Assembly (NCBI GenBank): GCA_036401895.1
Contig: DASWTW010000389.1
Location: 1 to 11,864 of the forward strand
DNA length: 11,864 nt
Reading direction: 5' to 3'
Origin: LB3-1 sp036401895
Lineage (GTDB): Bacteria > Chloroflexota > Chloroflexia > Chloroflexales > Kallotenuaceae
Part shown: positions 1 through 6,715 of the stretch, piece by piece
Layout of the letters: each line of letters opens with the position of its first letter
Numbering within the stretch: the first letter of the stretch is position 1
Notes under the pieces: generated by a model
What the model was told of the DNA's origin: nothing
Database searches by the model: none
Seen by the model: only the letters and a program-made list of their open reading frames with translations
Program-made: the position numbers and the translations under genes

Positions 1-2
1 CT

Positions 3-737
3 TTAGACCGCGTGACGGCGGCCCATCCACAGGAGCCCAGCCACGCCCAGCGCCGCCAGCGAGGCCATTGCACCAACCGTTCGGCGCGCCTTGCGCTCAC
101 GCCGCTCGACCATCTGCTGAAACTCGGCGGTATCGTTGAGATGCGGGAACGGCTTGTCGGGCACGGGCACGCCGAGAAACGCGCACAGCGGCTCCCAGCC
201 CTGCTTGACGTCGTACACCAGCAGCCGCTCCGGCGGCACCACCCGCTGCACTTCCTCGTTGTGCCGCTTGAACACCTCGATCACATAGTCCTTGTCCTCG
301 TAGCGGTCGCCGAAGGTGTGTTGCCGCAGACTGTTGACCGCGCGCCACTTCAGGTGCGTACGCGGATTCCATTTGAAGAGCCAGTTCGACAACGAGGGCC
401 GGTAGCTCAGGAAGACCGTTGCGTTGGTGCTCTTATACCATTTCTCGGGATCGCGAACGCTGAGCAACACCTTGGCGTCAGGATAATAGTCCATCAGCTC
501 TTTGTAGAAGGTGCAGCTCGGCCAGTCCACCGTCGATTGATAGCCAGCGAACAGCTGCTCCCAATTCACGGGCTTGCCTTCGCTGACAGCCAGCCACATC
601 GCTGGATGATGTTGATTACCCTCGGCAAACACTTCGCGCATGTGGTAGCACTTGCCGAAACCGAGCTCTTCGAGCGCCGCCTGGAGCGAGCTGGTGCCGG
701 TTCTGCCAAAGCCCGCGCCGATTACTTTCAGAGTCAT
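3..737 (-). CDS. Sulfotransferase-like family protein, tail-anchored, distal tandem copy
   Basis: The 244-aa product has the P-loop-like 5'-phosphosulfate-binding motif GFGRTGTSSL (residues 9-18) and a 3'-phosphate-binding segment VLLSVRDPEKW (90-100), the two PAPS-binding signatures of sulfotransferase-fold proteins. It matches the short 'sulfotransferase family protein' group, whose acceptors are mostly unknown. Residues 221-239 form a hydrophobic helix followed by GRRHAV, suggesting a C-terminal membrane anchor with the catalytic part in the cytoplasm. The ATG has a good ribosome site (GAGGAG, 6 nt upstream). It is a tandem paralogue of the gene at 894-1628. The terminator at 842-872 separates the two, so this copy probably needs its own promoter. 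A TACAAT box on the minus strand (834-839) is the only candidate I see, and it lacks a good -35. The family call is firm; true sulfotransferase activity and the acceptor are unknown. Confidence 0.85.
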   Translation of the reverse strand: MTLKVIGAGFGRTGTSSLQAALEELGFGKCYHMREVFAEGNQHHPAMWLAVSEGKPVNWEQLFAGYQSTVDWPSCTFYKELMDYYPDAKVLLSVRDPEKWYKSTNATVFLSYRPSLSNWLFKWNPRTHLKWRAVNSLRQHTFGDRYEDKDYVIEVFKRHNEEVQRVVPPERLLVYDVKQGWEPLCAFLGVPVPDKPFPHLNDTAEFQQMVERRERKARRTVGAMASLAALGVAGLLWMGRRHAV

Positions 738-796
738 GTACTCCTCAATTTCTACTGTCTTGGCTGGGACAGATGCTCCCAGAAGCTTGGATATGA
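738..796 (-). pseudogene. Decayed duplicate of the aroA 3' end
   Basis: On the minus strand this stretch reads SYPSFWEHLSQPRQ and then TAG, matching the C-terminus of AroA (SYPTFWEHLSQLAQEN). The DNA similarity continues through the aroA stop and ribosome site to the ATG of the downstream gene: 738-796 aligns with 1629-1687 at roughly 80% by eye, with one single-base indel. Similarity stops abruptly upstream of the Ser codon. It marks the edge of a tandem duplication that copied the sulfotransferase-like gene together with the tail of aroA. It has no function as aroA, but it supplies the ribosome site of the distal copy. Confidence 0.8.
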
Positions 797-841
797 CTGA
801 ATGATCGCATCAACCTCTTGCATGATGTTGTGGATTGTACC

Positions 842-872
842 AAAGCAAAAGCGACCGGCTGATGCCAGTCGC
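842..872 (-). terminator. Intrinsic terminator of the aroA-sulfotransferase transcript
   Basis: On the minus strand GCGACTGGC, loop ATCA, GCCGGTCGC form a 9-bp stem with one G-U wobble (851-872), followed by TTTTGCTTT (842-850). It lies 21 nt past the stop codon of the 894-1628 gene and points the same way. Confidence 0.85.
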
Positions 873-893
873 CTTGCGGGCTCGTATGTGCGT

Positions 894-1628
894 TCACGCC
901 GCGCGTCGTCGTCCGATCCAGATCAGGCCAGCCACGCCCAGCGCCACCAGCGAGGCCACCGCGCCGACGGTGATACGCGCCTTACGCTCACGCCGATCGA
1001 TCTTCTGCGTAAAGTTGGCGGTATCGTTGAGATGCGGGAATGGCTTGTCGGGCACGGGCACGCCGAGAAACGCACATAGCGGCTCCCAGCCCTGCTTGAC
1101 ATCATAGACCAGCAGCCGCTCGGGCGGCACCACGCGCTGCACCTCCTCGTTGTGCTGCTTGAACACCTCGATCCCGGAGTCCTTGTCTAGGAACTTCTCT
1201 TTGAAATCCATTGGCCATATGGTGCTCAGCAGCCGAGACTTTGTGCGGTTCCAGGGTGTGAAGCTAAATAGGAAGTGCGACACAGAGAAGGAGTGGCTGC
1301 GGAAGATTGTATTGCGCACACTGGAGTACCATTTCTCGGGATCGCGGACGCTGAGCAACACCTTGGCATCAGGGTAATAGTCCATCAGCTCCTTGTAGAG
1401 GATGCAGCCGGGCCAGTCCACCGTCGATTGATAGCCAGCGAACAGCTGCTCCCAATTCACGGGCTTGCCTTCGGTAGCAGCCAGCCACATCGCCGGATGA
1501 TGCTGATTCCCCTCGATGAACACCTCGCGCAGATGGTAGCACTTGCCGAAGCCAAGCTCTTCAAGCGCCGCCTGGAGCGAGCTGGTGCCGGTTCTGCCAA
1601 AGCCCGCGCCGATCACTTTAAGCGTCAT
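894..1628 (-). CDS. Sulfotransferase-like family protein, tail-anchored, aroA-proximal tandem copy
   Basis: This 244-aa paralogue of the 3-737 gene has the same length and keeps both PAPS-binding signatures (GFGRTGTSSL at 9-18; LLSVRDPEKW at 91-100) and the hydrophobic C-terminal anchor (about 221-239). Against the distal copy I count 94 of 101 identical residues in 1-101, only 15 of 49 in 102-150, 51 of 54 in 151-204 and 28 of 40 in the anchor region. The variable block probably shapes the acceptor pocket, an inference from its place after the 3'-phosphate-binding segment. The ATG lies 7 nt past the aroA stop, and the ribosome site (GAGGA) overlaps that stop, so translation is probably coupled to aroA. 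Biochemical activity and acceptor are unknown. Confidence 0.87.
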   Translation of the reverse strand: MTLKVIGAGFGRTGTSSLQAALEELGFGKCYHLREVFIEGNQHHPAMWLAATEGKPVNWEQLFAGYQSTVDWPGCILYKELMDYYPDAKVLLSVRDPEKWYSSVRNTIFRSHSFSVSHFLFSFTPWNRTKSRLLSTIWPMDFKEKFLDKDSGIEVFKQHNEEVQRVVPPERLLVYDVKQGWEPLCAFLGVPVPDKPFPHLNDTANFTQKIDRRERKARITVGAVASLVALGVAGLIWIGRRRAA

Positions 1629-1635
1629 GGATTCC

Positions 1636-2943
1636 TCAATTCTCCTGTGCCAGCTGGGACAAATGTTCCCAGAACGTTGGATACGAGACCGACGCGCTGC
1701 TGGGATCGGCGATCGTCAGCGAGCCCTCGGCCGTCAGCGAGGCCACCGCCAGCGTCATCGCCAGCCGGTGATCGCCGTAGCTCTCGACGTTCGCGCCGTG
1801 CAGCTCGCCGCCGCCCTCGATGATCAGGCCGTCGGCTGTCGGTGTGACATTCGCGCCCAGCTTGGTAAGCTCGGTCGCCACGGTCGCAATGCGATCGCTT
1901 TCTTTGGCGCGCAGCTCGGCGGCATCGCGCACAATCGTCGTGCCGTGCGCATGGGCGGCGGCCACCGCCAGCACCGGAATCTCGTCGATCAGCCGTGGGA
2001 TCAGATCGCCGCCGATCTCGGTCGCGCTAAGCGGAGCGCTGCGCACAGTCACATCCCCGACCGGCTCCTGGCCTTCCTTGCTCTGGTTGGTGATCGTGAT
2101 CTGCGCGCCCATCGCCCGCAGCACGTCCAGCGCGCCGGTGCGAGTCGGGTTGAGACACACGCCGGTCGTGGTGATCTCGGCGTCGGGATGGATCGCCGCC
2201 GCCACCCACCAGAAGGTCGCCGACGACGGATCGCCGGGCACGCGCAGCGAGAGCGGATAGGGAAAAACCGGATGCGCGGGCGGATAGAGCGTGATGCGCT
2301 CGTTCTCGACGCGCAGATCCACGCCCATCGCCGAGAGCATCCGCTCGGTATGGTCGCGCGATACGATCTTGCCGGTCAGCACCAGCGGGCTATCGGCCAG
2401 CAAGCCAGCCAGCAGCAGCGCGCTTTTGACCTGCGCCGAGGCCACGGTCAGCTCGATCTCGCCGCCGTGCAGCGGCTGGCCCTGGATCGTCAGCGGCGCG
2501 CGCTTGCCGCCCTCATCCCCGTCGATCTGCGCGCCCAGCCGTCGCAGCGGCTCCACCACGCGCAGCATCGGGCGGCTGCGTAGCGAGTCGTCGCCGGTGA
2601 GCGTGGCGCTGAACTTTTGTCCGGCCAGCAGTCCGCTCAGCAAGCGAATCGTCGTGCCGGAGTTGCCGCAGTCAAGGACCGTGCCGGGCGCCTGGAGGCC
2701 ACGCAGACCACGACCAAAAACCTGCACATCGCTGCCGCTGCGCTCGATCTTCACGCCTAGCGCCTGCATACAGCCGATGGTCGATAAACAGTCGGCGCCG
2801 GTCAGAAAGTTGGTGATTCGCGCGTTACCCTCGGCGACGGCGTTGAACATCACGGCGCGGTGCGAGATCGATTTATCGCCCGGCACCGCGATTGTGCCAC
2901 GCAGCCGGGGCACGGCGGAAAGTGTGATTGTGTCGTTTGGCAT
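1636..2943 (-). CDS. aroA: 3-phosphoshikimate 1-carboxyvinyltransferase (EPSP synthase)
   Basis: EPSP synthase transfers the enolpyruvyl group of PEP to shikimate-3-phosphate, the sixth step of the cytoplasmic shikimate pathway. The 435-aa product has the usual family length. Visible motifs are GDKSISHRA (22-30, catalytic Lys24), GNSGTTIRLLSG (93-104, PEP-binding loop), RSRPM (122-126), SRDHTERM (195-202), GDPSSA (237-242), DEIPVLA (320-326, catalytic Asp), LRAKESDR (344-351) and YGDHR (389-393). I start at the ATG at 2943 (ribosome site AGGA just upstream) because MPNDTITLSAVPRLRGTI aligns with normal N-termini. A start 27 codons further up would read through the palindrome at 2998-3021. The gene follows the FHA regulator by 84 nt and precedes the sulfotransferase-like gene by 7 nt, so it is probably mid-operon. 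A remnant of its 3' end recurs at 738-796. Confidence 0.96.
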   Translation of the reverse strand: MPNDTITLSAVPRLRGTIAVPGDKSISHRAVMFNAVAEGNARITNFLTGADCLSTIGCMQALGVKIERSGSDVQVFGRGLRGLQAPGTVLDCGNSGTTIRLLSGLLAGQKFSATLTGDDSLRSRPMLRVVEPLRRLGAQIDGDEGGKRAPLTIQGQPLHGGEIELTVASAQVKSALLLAGLLADSPLVLTGKIVSRDHTERMLSAMGVDLRVENERITLYPPAHPVFPYPLSLRVPGDPSSATFWWVAAAIHPDAEITTTGVCLNPTRTGALDVLRAMGAQITITNQSKEGQEPVGDVTVRSAPLSATEIGGDLIPRLIDEIPVLAVAAAHAHGTTIVRDAAELRAKESDRIATVATELTKLGANVTPTADGLIIEGGGELHGANVESYGDHRLAMTLAVASLTAEGSLTIADPSSASVSYPTFWEHLSQLAQEN

Positions 2944-2997
2944 AGCGTCCTGGAAGTCGAAAACATCACGAATCAGCGGACCTCGGGGGCAGCAAGA

Positions 2998-3021
2998 TGG
3001 GACGTTCAAACGAACGTCCCA
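2998..3021. repeat. Perfect 10-bp inverted repeat between FHA regulator and aroA
   Basis: TGGGACGTTC, a 4-nt loop AAAC, then GAACGTCCCA: ten perfect base pairs. It lies 6 nt beyond the FHA gene stop and about 55 nt before the aroA start. On the minus strand the following bases (TCTTGCTGCC) are not a U-tract, so a strong intrinsic terminator is unlikely. A processing or pausing hairpin, a weak terminator, or an operator for aroA are all possible. Confidence 0.6.
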
Positions 3022-3027
3022 CACTGT

Positions 3028-3687
3028 CTACTGCGGCTCGCCGGTGAGCAGCTTGTAGCCAAAGCCGCGTACCGTCACCAAATATTTAGGATTGGATGGA
3101 TCGGCTTCGATCCGGTGACGCAGCCGGTAGACCAGCGCGTCGATCGCGTTGTAGTCGTAGACCTCGTAGTCCCACACGCCCTGCGCGATCTGCTCTTTGC
3201 TGAGGACTTCGCCCTTGTGCTGGTAGAGCAGATCCAGCAGCTGAAATTCTTTGGCCGTCAGCGGCGGGTCAAGCGGCAAGCCTCGAAGGTAGACCTCCTT
3301 GGCCTTGGTGTCGACGCGCAGCTCTTCCGCAGGCGCGAGCACACGCTGGCGCGCGACCGGCGGCGGCGTGCCCTTCATGGTCGCCTCGGGATCGCGGAAC
3401 ACGATCACGGTATCGCCTACCCAGACCTCATCGTTGTTGCGCAGCAGATGCGCTCCTTGAATGCGCTGGCCGTTGACGAACGTACCGTTCGTGCTTTCCA
3501 GATCGCGAATATAAAACCCAACATCGTCCTTTTCAAAGCGGGCGTGACGACGTGAGGCCAGCCGATGTTCAATCACAATGTCGTTCGTGGCATCCCGGCC
3601 AATCGCCAGTACCGGCTGCTCCCACTGAACTTCTTCGTCAGTTCCAGTATTGCGCTGCACAAATAACGTTGGAATGGGACCAAGCAT
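3028..3687 (-). CDS. FHA domain - OmpR/PhoB-type winged-helix transcriptional regulator
   Basis: The 219-aa product has an N-terminal FHA phosphothreonine-binding domain (about 8-100) with the expected residues: GR at 30-31, SRRH at 45-48, STNGTF at 65-70 and NG at 72-73. A linker of about 20 residues leads to a C-terminal trans_reg_C winged helix (about 122-215): LTAKEFQLLDLL, LSKEQIAQGVW, VYRLRHRIE and TVRGFGYKL. There is no receiver domain, so the usual Asp phosphorylation is replaced by reading pThr on a partner. Mycobacterial EmbR combines a winged helix and FHA in the opposite order and is controlled by the kinase PknH. Here a transmembrane Ser/Thr kinase gene is divergent, 372 bp away, which makes it the obvious input. 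The ATG has a GGGAGG ribosome site. Target genes are unknown; the divergent promoters and aroA are candidates. Confidence 0.92.
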   Translation of the reverse strand: MLGPIPTLFVQRNTGTDEEVQWEQPVLAIGRDATNDIVIEHRLASRRHARFEKDDVGFYIRDLESTNGTFVNGQRIQGAHLLRNNDEVWVGDTVIVFRDPEATMKGTPPPVARQRVLAPAEELRVDTKAKEVYLRGLPLDPPLTAKEFQLLDLLYQHKGEVLSKEQIAQGVWDYEVYDYNAIDALVYRLRHRIEADPSNPKYLVTVRGFGYKLLTGEPQ

Positions 3688-3863
3688 CTGTCGCCTCCCG
3701 AATCTATCTGGGCTTCGTTATGAAGCGGGGGATACATGCTCCACGATCAGCAGCCATTGGATGCGGTTGCACGGACTCTGCATCGTCGCCGCTGATCTAT
3801 CTACAACCTGCGCCAGCAGCCGAGCCCGCTCACGCATAAACCTGTGATTTCCAGTACAATGCA

Positions 3864-3874
3864 AGTATAGTATA
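3864..3874 (-). promoter_or_regulatory. Candidate -10 region for the FHA regulator operon
   Basis: On the minus strand two overlapping TATACT boxes (3869-3874 and 3864-3869) lie about 180 nt upstream of the FHA gene start in an AT-rich stretch. The -35 matches are poor (for example TTGTAT at 15-bp spacing), so the call is tentative. Confidence 0.35.
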
Positions 3875-3935
3875 TCCGGCGAGCATACAAAAGTTTATAC
3901 ATAAAGCGAAATTCTGAGCTGTAGCTGGTAAAGAG

Positions 3936-3965
3936 ATGACAGCGCGCTATAGCTTGTGGTAAAAT
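3936..3965 (+). promoter_or_regulatory. Candidate sigma-70 promoter of the Ser/Thr kinase gene
   Basis: ATGACA (3936-3941), an 18-bp spacer and TAAAAT (3960-3965) each match the consensus hexamers in five of six positions. Transcription would start near 3972, giving a leader of about 88 nt before the GTG start. Confidence 0.5.
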
Positions 3966-4059
3966 CTCGCCGCGATTGTAGCATATCGCGCAACCTACGT
4001 GCGCGTTTCCAGATAAGCAAACCAGAGCAGCGAACCCGCGCTGTGTATTAGGAGCACCT

Positions 4060-6621
4060 GTGCCAGATCCACTGATTGGCCGTCAGCTCGGCAAATTTCT
4101 CATCCAACAAGAGATCGGGCGCGGCGGCATGGCACGAGTGTACCGGGCGCTCGATACGGTGCTGCAACGTCCGGTTGCGCTGAAAGTGCTCGCGCCTACC
4201 CTGAGCGCCGATCCTGAGTTTGCCCGCCGCTTTGAGCGCGAGGCGATCACCGCTGCCAACTTGCGGCACCCCGCGATCGTGACGATCTTCGACGTGGGCG
4301 AGGCCGATGGCCTGCACTATATTGCCATGGAGTACATCGGCGGGCGCACGCTGAGCGCGGTGCTGGAAGAGCAGGGCAAGCTCGGCATTCCGCTCACGAT
4401 CGCGATCGTCGCTCCGGTGGCCGAGGCGCTGGACTTCGCCCACCAGAACGGCATGGTCCACCGCGATGTCAAGCCGCACAATATTATGCTCGACACCGAC
4501 GGGCGTGTGCTGCTGACCGATTTTGGCATCGCGATCGATCCCTCGGAGGGCGGTGAGCGGCTGACACGCACCGGAATCTTCATGGGCACGCCCGAGTATA
4601 TCTCGCCGGAGCAGGCCCAGGCACAGCCACTGGGTGGCCGCAGCGATCTTTACTCCCTGGGGATCGTCACCTACGAGATGCTGGCGGGCCAGGTTCCGTT
4701 CTCGGGCGGCACCGCGCAGCAGATCATGGCGCATGTGTATCAGGCTCCGCCGCCGCTCGGCAGCATCGATCCCAACAGCCCGCCCGAGCTGGATCAGATC
4801 TTTGCGCGCGTGCTGGCGAAAGATCCGAATCAGCGCTTCGAGCGCGCCGGCAATCTGGTGGAGGCGCTACGCTTTGTCGCCCGGCGCTACGGCATGAGCA
4901 CCGCCAGCCGCGACGATGTGGCTGCTCTGTCGATTCCACGCAACTCATCGGCGGGCCAGGCCACGGTTGCGATGCGCACGCCGGCCAGCGGCTATCCGGC
5001 GCCGCCGCTCGCTAACCAGCCGACGCAGCCCGCATCGCAGCGTCCAACGCCGGCGGCTGCCTTTCCGATCGCCGATGTGTTTGGCGGACAGCCGGCAGGT
5101 CGCGCACAGCCGGTGCAGAATCCGATCGGCCAGAGCCCGACAACGCCAATGGGCGCGGCCACTGGCGGAGCAGCGGTTGGCGGAGCGGCGGCTGGTGCCG
5201 GACGCGGCACAACCGGCGGGAGCGCGCGACAGGCTACAGGACGCGGCAACAGCTACCCGAATCCCGACGATCGCTTTGTGCCGCCGCCGCGCGTGCCACG
5301 TCGCCGCACGTCCTACGACGACGATGGCGGCTCCAATATGTCCTGGACCTTGCTGGCGCTCGGCGCGGTAGCGGTGGTCGGCATCATCCTGGCGATCCTG
5401 CTGGCGCGCGGCGCGAATGGCCTGTTCGCGCCCGAGCCGTCCACGAATCCGTTCACGCCCCAGGCGACCGAAACGCCACAGCCGACGGTAACGGCTCAGG
5501 CACCCTCGCCTACGTTCGAGGTGCCGACGCTGGTGCAGACGGTTACGATTCCGCCTGAGGAGCTACCCACCGTGGAGCCGACGATCGAGCCCACGCCTGA
5601 GCCGCTCCCGCCCACCGTGGAGCCGACGATCGAGCCCACGCCTGAGCCACCGACGCCGACGATCGAGCCGCCGACGCCGACGATCGAGCCCACGTCCGAG
5701 CCAACGCCCACGCTCACGCCGACCGAGGGCACGGCGCTGCCGACCAGCACGGCGATCGTGCAGCCGACGCCGACGGGTGTAGCGGGCACGGTGCCGACAC
5801 CGATTGGCGGCGGCGGACGAGTCGCGTATTTTGGCAACGACGCGCTGAGCGTGCTTGACCTCGCATCGCAGCAGCCGGAGTCGCTGTCGTACACTGGTGA
5901 TCCGATCGGCCCGGTCTCGATCTCGCCTGATGGCACCAAGCTGCTGTTCGACATTGTCGATCCCAAGAGCAACACACGCCAGATCGCGATCGTCGAGCGC
6001 AGCACCGGAGCCGTGACGTTCTTGACCAGCGGCTCCAGTGATCATTTCCACCCGAGCTGGCGCGGCGATGGCCTGGCGATTGTGTACGCGTCGAGGGAGA
6101 ACGGTAGCGCTGATCTGTATATGATGGATGCCGACGGCCAGAACCAGAAGCCGATCACATCCGGCGCGGGCGACGACCAGTATCCGTCGTTCTCGCCTGA
6201 CGGCACGCGCATTCTGTTCGAGTCCAATCGCGACGGCTTCTGGGCGATCTTCACGGTCGATCCGCAGGGCGGCCCGGTCAATCGCGTCTCAACGCTGGGC
6301 CAGACCACGGATGACCGATCGCCGCGCTGGTCGCCGGATGGGCAGCGCATCGCGTTCGCGTCGGATCGCGATTATCCTGGACAGCGGACCGAGATCTACA
6401 TCCGCAACCTGGATGGCACGCCCGACATCAAGGTAACCGACTTCAAGTCGGGCTCGGCGGATGGTCCAGCCTGGTCGCCTGACGGCACGCTGCTGGCGTT
6501 CTTCGGCGATCGCGCGGGCAACAACGACATCTACATCGTCGATCTCACGACCGATACCCTGCTGGACTCGCCTGCCGACGACCCGTTGATCAACGAGCGC
6601 TGGCCGAGCTGGGGAAAGTAA
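4060..6621 (+). CDS. Transmembrane Ser/Thr protein kinase with TolB-like beta-propeller
   Basis: The 853-aa product begins with a cytoplasmic PknB-type (Hanks) kinase domain (about 13-270). Its glycine loop GRGGMARVY starts at 20, the ATP-binding Lys is 42 (VALKVL), the catalytic loop HRDVKPHN spans 134-141, DFG is 154-156 and GTPEYISPEQ starts at 176, so all catalytic residues are present. A low-complexity Ala/Gly/Pro/Gln linker follows. One membrane span (about 429-452, preceded by basic RRRTS) leads to a Pro/Thr/Glu-rich stalk (about 456-585) and about six PD40/TolB-type blades (588-853) with repeats such as SPDGTKLLF, SPDGTRILFESNRD and SPDGQRIAFASDRD. The propeller is probably an extracytoplasmic sensor or binding domain; its ligand is unknown. 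The start is GTG with an AGGAG site 5 nt upstream. The divergent FHA regulator is its likely partner. Confidence 0.95.
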   Translation: MPDPLIGRQLGKFLIQQEIGRGGMARVYRALDTVLQRPVALKVLAPTLSADPEFARRFEREAITAANLRHPAIVTIFDVGEADGLHYIAMEYIGGRTLSAVLEEQGKLGIPLTIAIVAPVAEALDFAHQNGMVHRDVKPHNIMLDTDGRVLLTDFGIAIDPSEGGERLTRTGIFMGTPEYISPEQAQAQPLGGRSDLYSLGIVTYEMLAGQVPFSGGTAQQIMAHVYQAPPPLGSIDPNSPPELDQIFARVLAKDPNQRFERAGNLVEALRFVARRYGMSTASRDDVAALSIPRNSSAGQATVAMRTPASGYPAPPLANQPTQPASQRPTPAAAFPIADVFGGQPAGRAQPVQNPIGQSPTTPMGAATGGAAVGGAAAGAGRGTTGGSARQATGRGNSYPNPDDRFVPPPRVPRRRTSYDDDGGSNMSWTLLALGAVAVVGIILAILLARGANGLFAPEPSTNPFTPQATETPQPTVTAQAPSPTFEVPTLVQTVTIPPEELPTVEPTIEPTPEPLPPTVEPTIEPTPEPPTPTIEPPTPTIEPTSEPTPTLTPTEGTALPTSTAIVQPTPTGVAGTVPTPIGGGGRVAYFGNDALSVLDLASQQPESLSYTGDPIGPVSISPDGTKLLFDIVDPKSNTRQIAIVERSTGAVTFLTSGSSDHFHPSWRGDGLAIVYASRENGSADLYMMDADGQNQKPITSGAGDDQYPSFSPDGTRILFESNRDGFWAIFTVDPQGGPVNRVSTLGQTTDDRSPRWSPDGQRIAFASDRDYPGQRTEIYIRNLDGTPDIKVTDFKSGSADGPAWSPDGTLLAFFGDRAGNNDIYIVDLTTDTLLDSPADDPLINERWPSWGK
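5566..5690 (+). repeat. In-frame tandem repeats encoding the Pro/Thr/Glu stalk
   Basis: A 38-bp segment at 5566-5603 recurs exactly at 5611-5648 (45-bp, 15-residue period; TVEPTIEPTPEP). A 20-bp segment at 5650-5669 recurs at 5671-5690 (21-bp, 7-residue period; PTPTIEP). Exact repeats in multiples of three suggest stalk length can vary by slippage or recombination without a frameshift. Confidence 0.85.
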
Positions 6622-6624
6622 AAT

Positions 6625-6700
6625 AGAACCTAGAACCTAGAACTGAGAACCTAAGGACGAAGATATAAGACTCGGTTCTAGGTTCTTGGTTCTAGGTTCT
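6625..6700. repeat. Inverted array of GAACCTA-type heptamers (intergenic hairpin)
   Basis: The left arm has four heptamers: GAACCTA, GAACCTA, GAACTGA, GAACCTA (6626-6653). The right arm has their complements: TCGGTTC, TAGGTTC, TTGGTTC, TAGGTTC (6672-6699). Folded together they give about 28 pairs with three mismatches and one wobble around an 18-nt loop; the mismatches fall at the sixth heptamer position and one beside it. It begins right after the kinase stop and ends 15 nt before the purE ATG. No U-tract follows, so it could be a terminator-like, processing or mobile-repeat element. Confidence 0.8.
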
Positions 6701-6715
6701 CTTCCTGGAGACACT

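Larger units (their letters stand above)
3..1687 (-). repeat. Tandem duplication: sulfotransferase-like gene plus aroA tail
   Basis: Unit 1 is 3-796 and unit 2 is 894-1687. Each holds a 735-bp gene, the spacer with its ribosome site, and about 49 bp of aroA 3' coding sequence (intact in unit 2, decayed in unit 1). About 97 bp containing the unit-2 terminator lie between them. Since aroA is intact only beside unit 2, unit 1 is the derived position. Confidence 0.75.
3688..4059. other. Divergent intergenic region between FHA regulator and Ser/Thr kinase
   Basis: These 372 bp hold no gene I can support; the short open frames here have no ribosome site or recognisable product. The middle (about 3850-3970) is clearly more AT-rich than its surroundings and carries candidate promoters facing both ways. 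With a winged-helix regulator at one end, it is the likeliest place for autoregulatory sites, but I could not pick out a convincing pair of direct repeats. Confidence 0.7.

Noticed and set aside
12..800. 262-codon plus-strand open frame over the distal sulfotransferase-like gene
   Set aside because: It is the antisense shadow of a recognised gene in GC-rich DNA; its His/Arg/Leu-rich product has no recognisable domain. The similar frame over the proximal copy is the same effect.
1543..2583. 346-codon plus-strand open frame across aroA
   Set aside because: It lies opposite aroA, whose motifs are intact from end to end; the composition is typical of an antisense shadow and there is no ribosome site.
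2944..3024. N-terminal extension of aroA by 27 codons
   Set aside because: The extension would translate through the 2998-3021 palindrome and has no counterpart in EPSP synthases; the ATG at 2943 gives a normal N-terminus.
5572..5690. CRISPR-like repeats
   Set aside because: They are in-frame coding repeats for a Pro/Thr/Glu stalk with no unique spacers.
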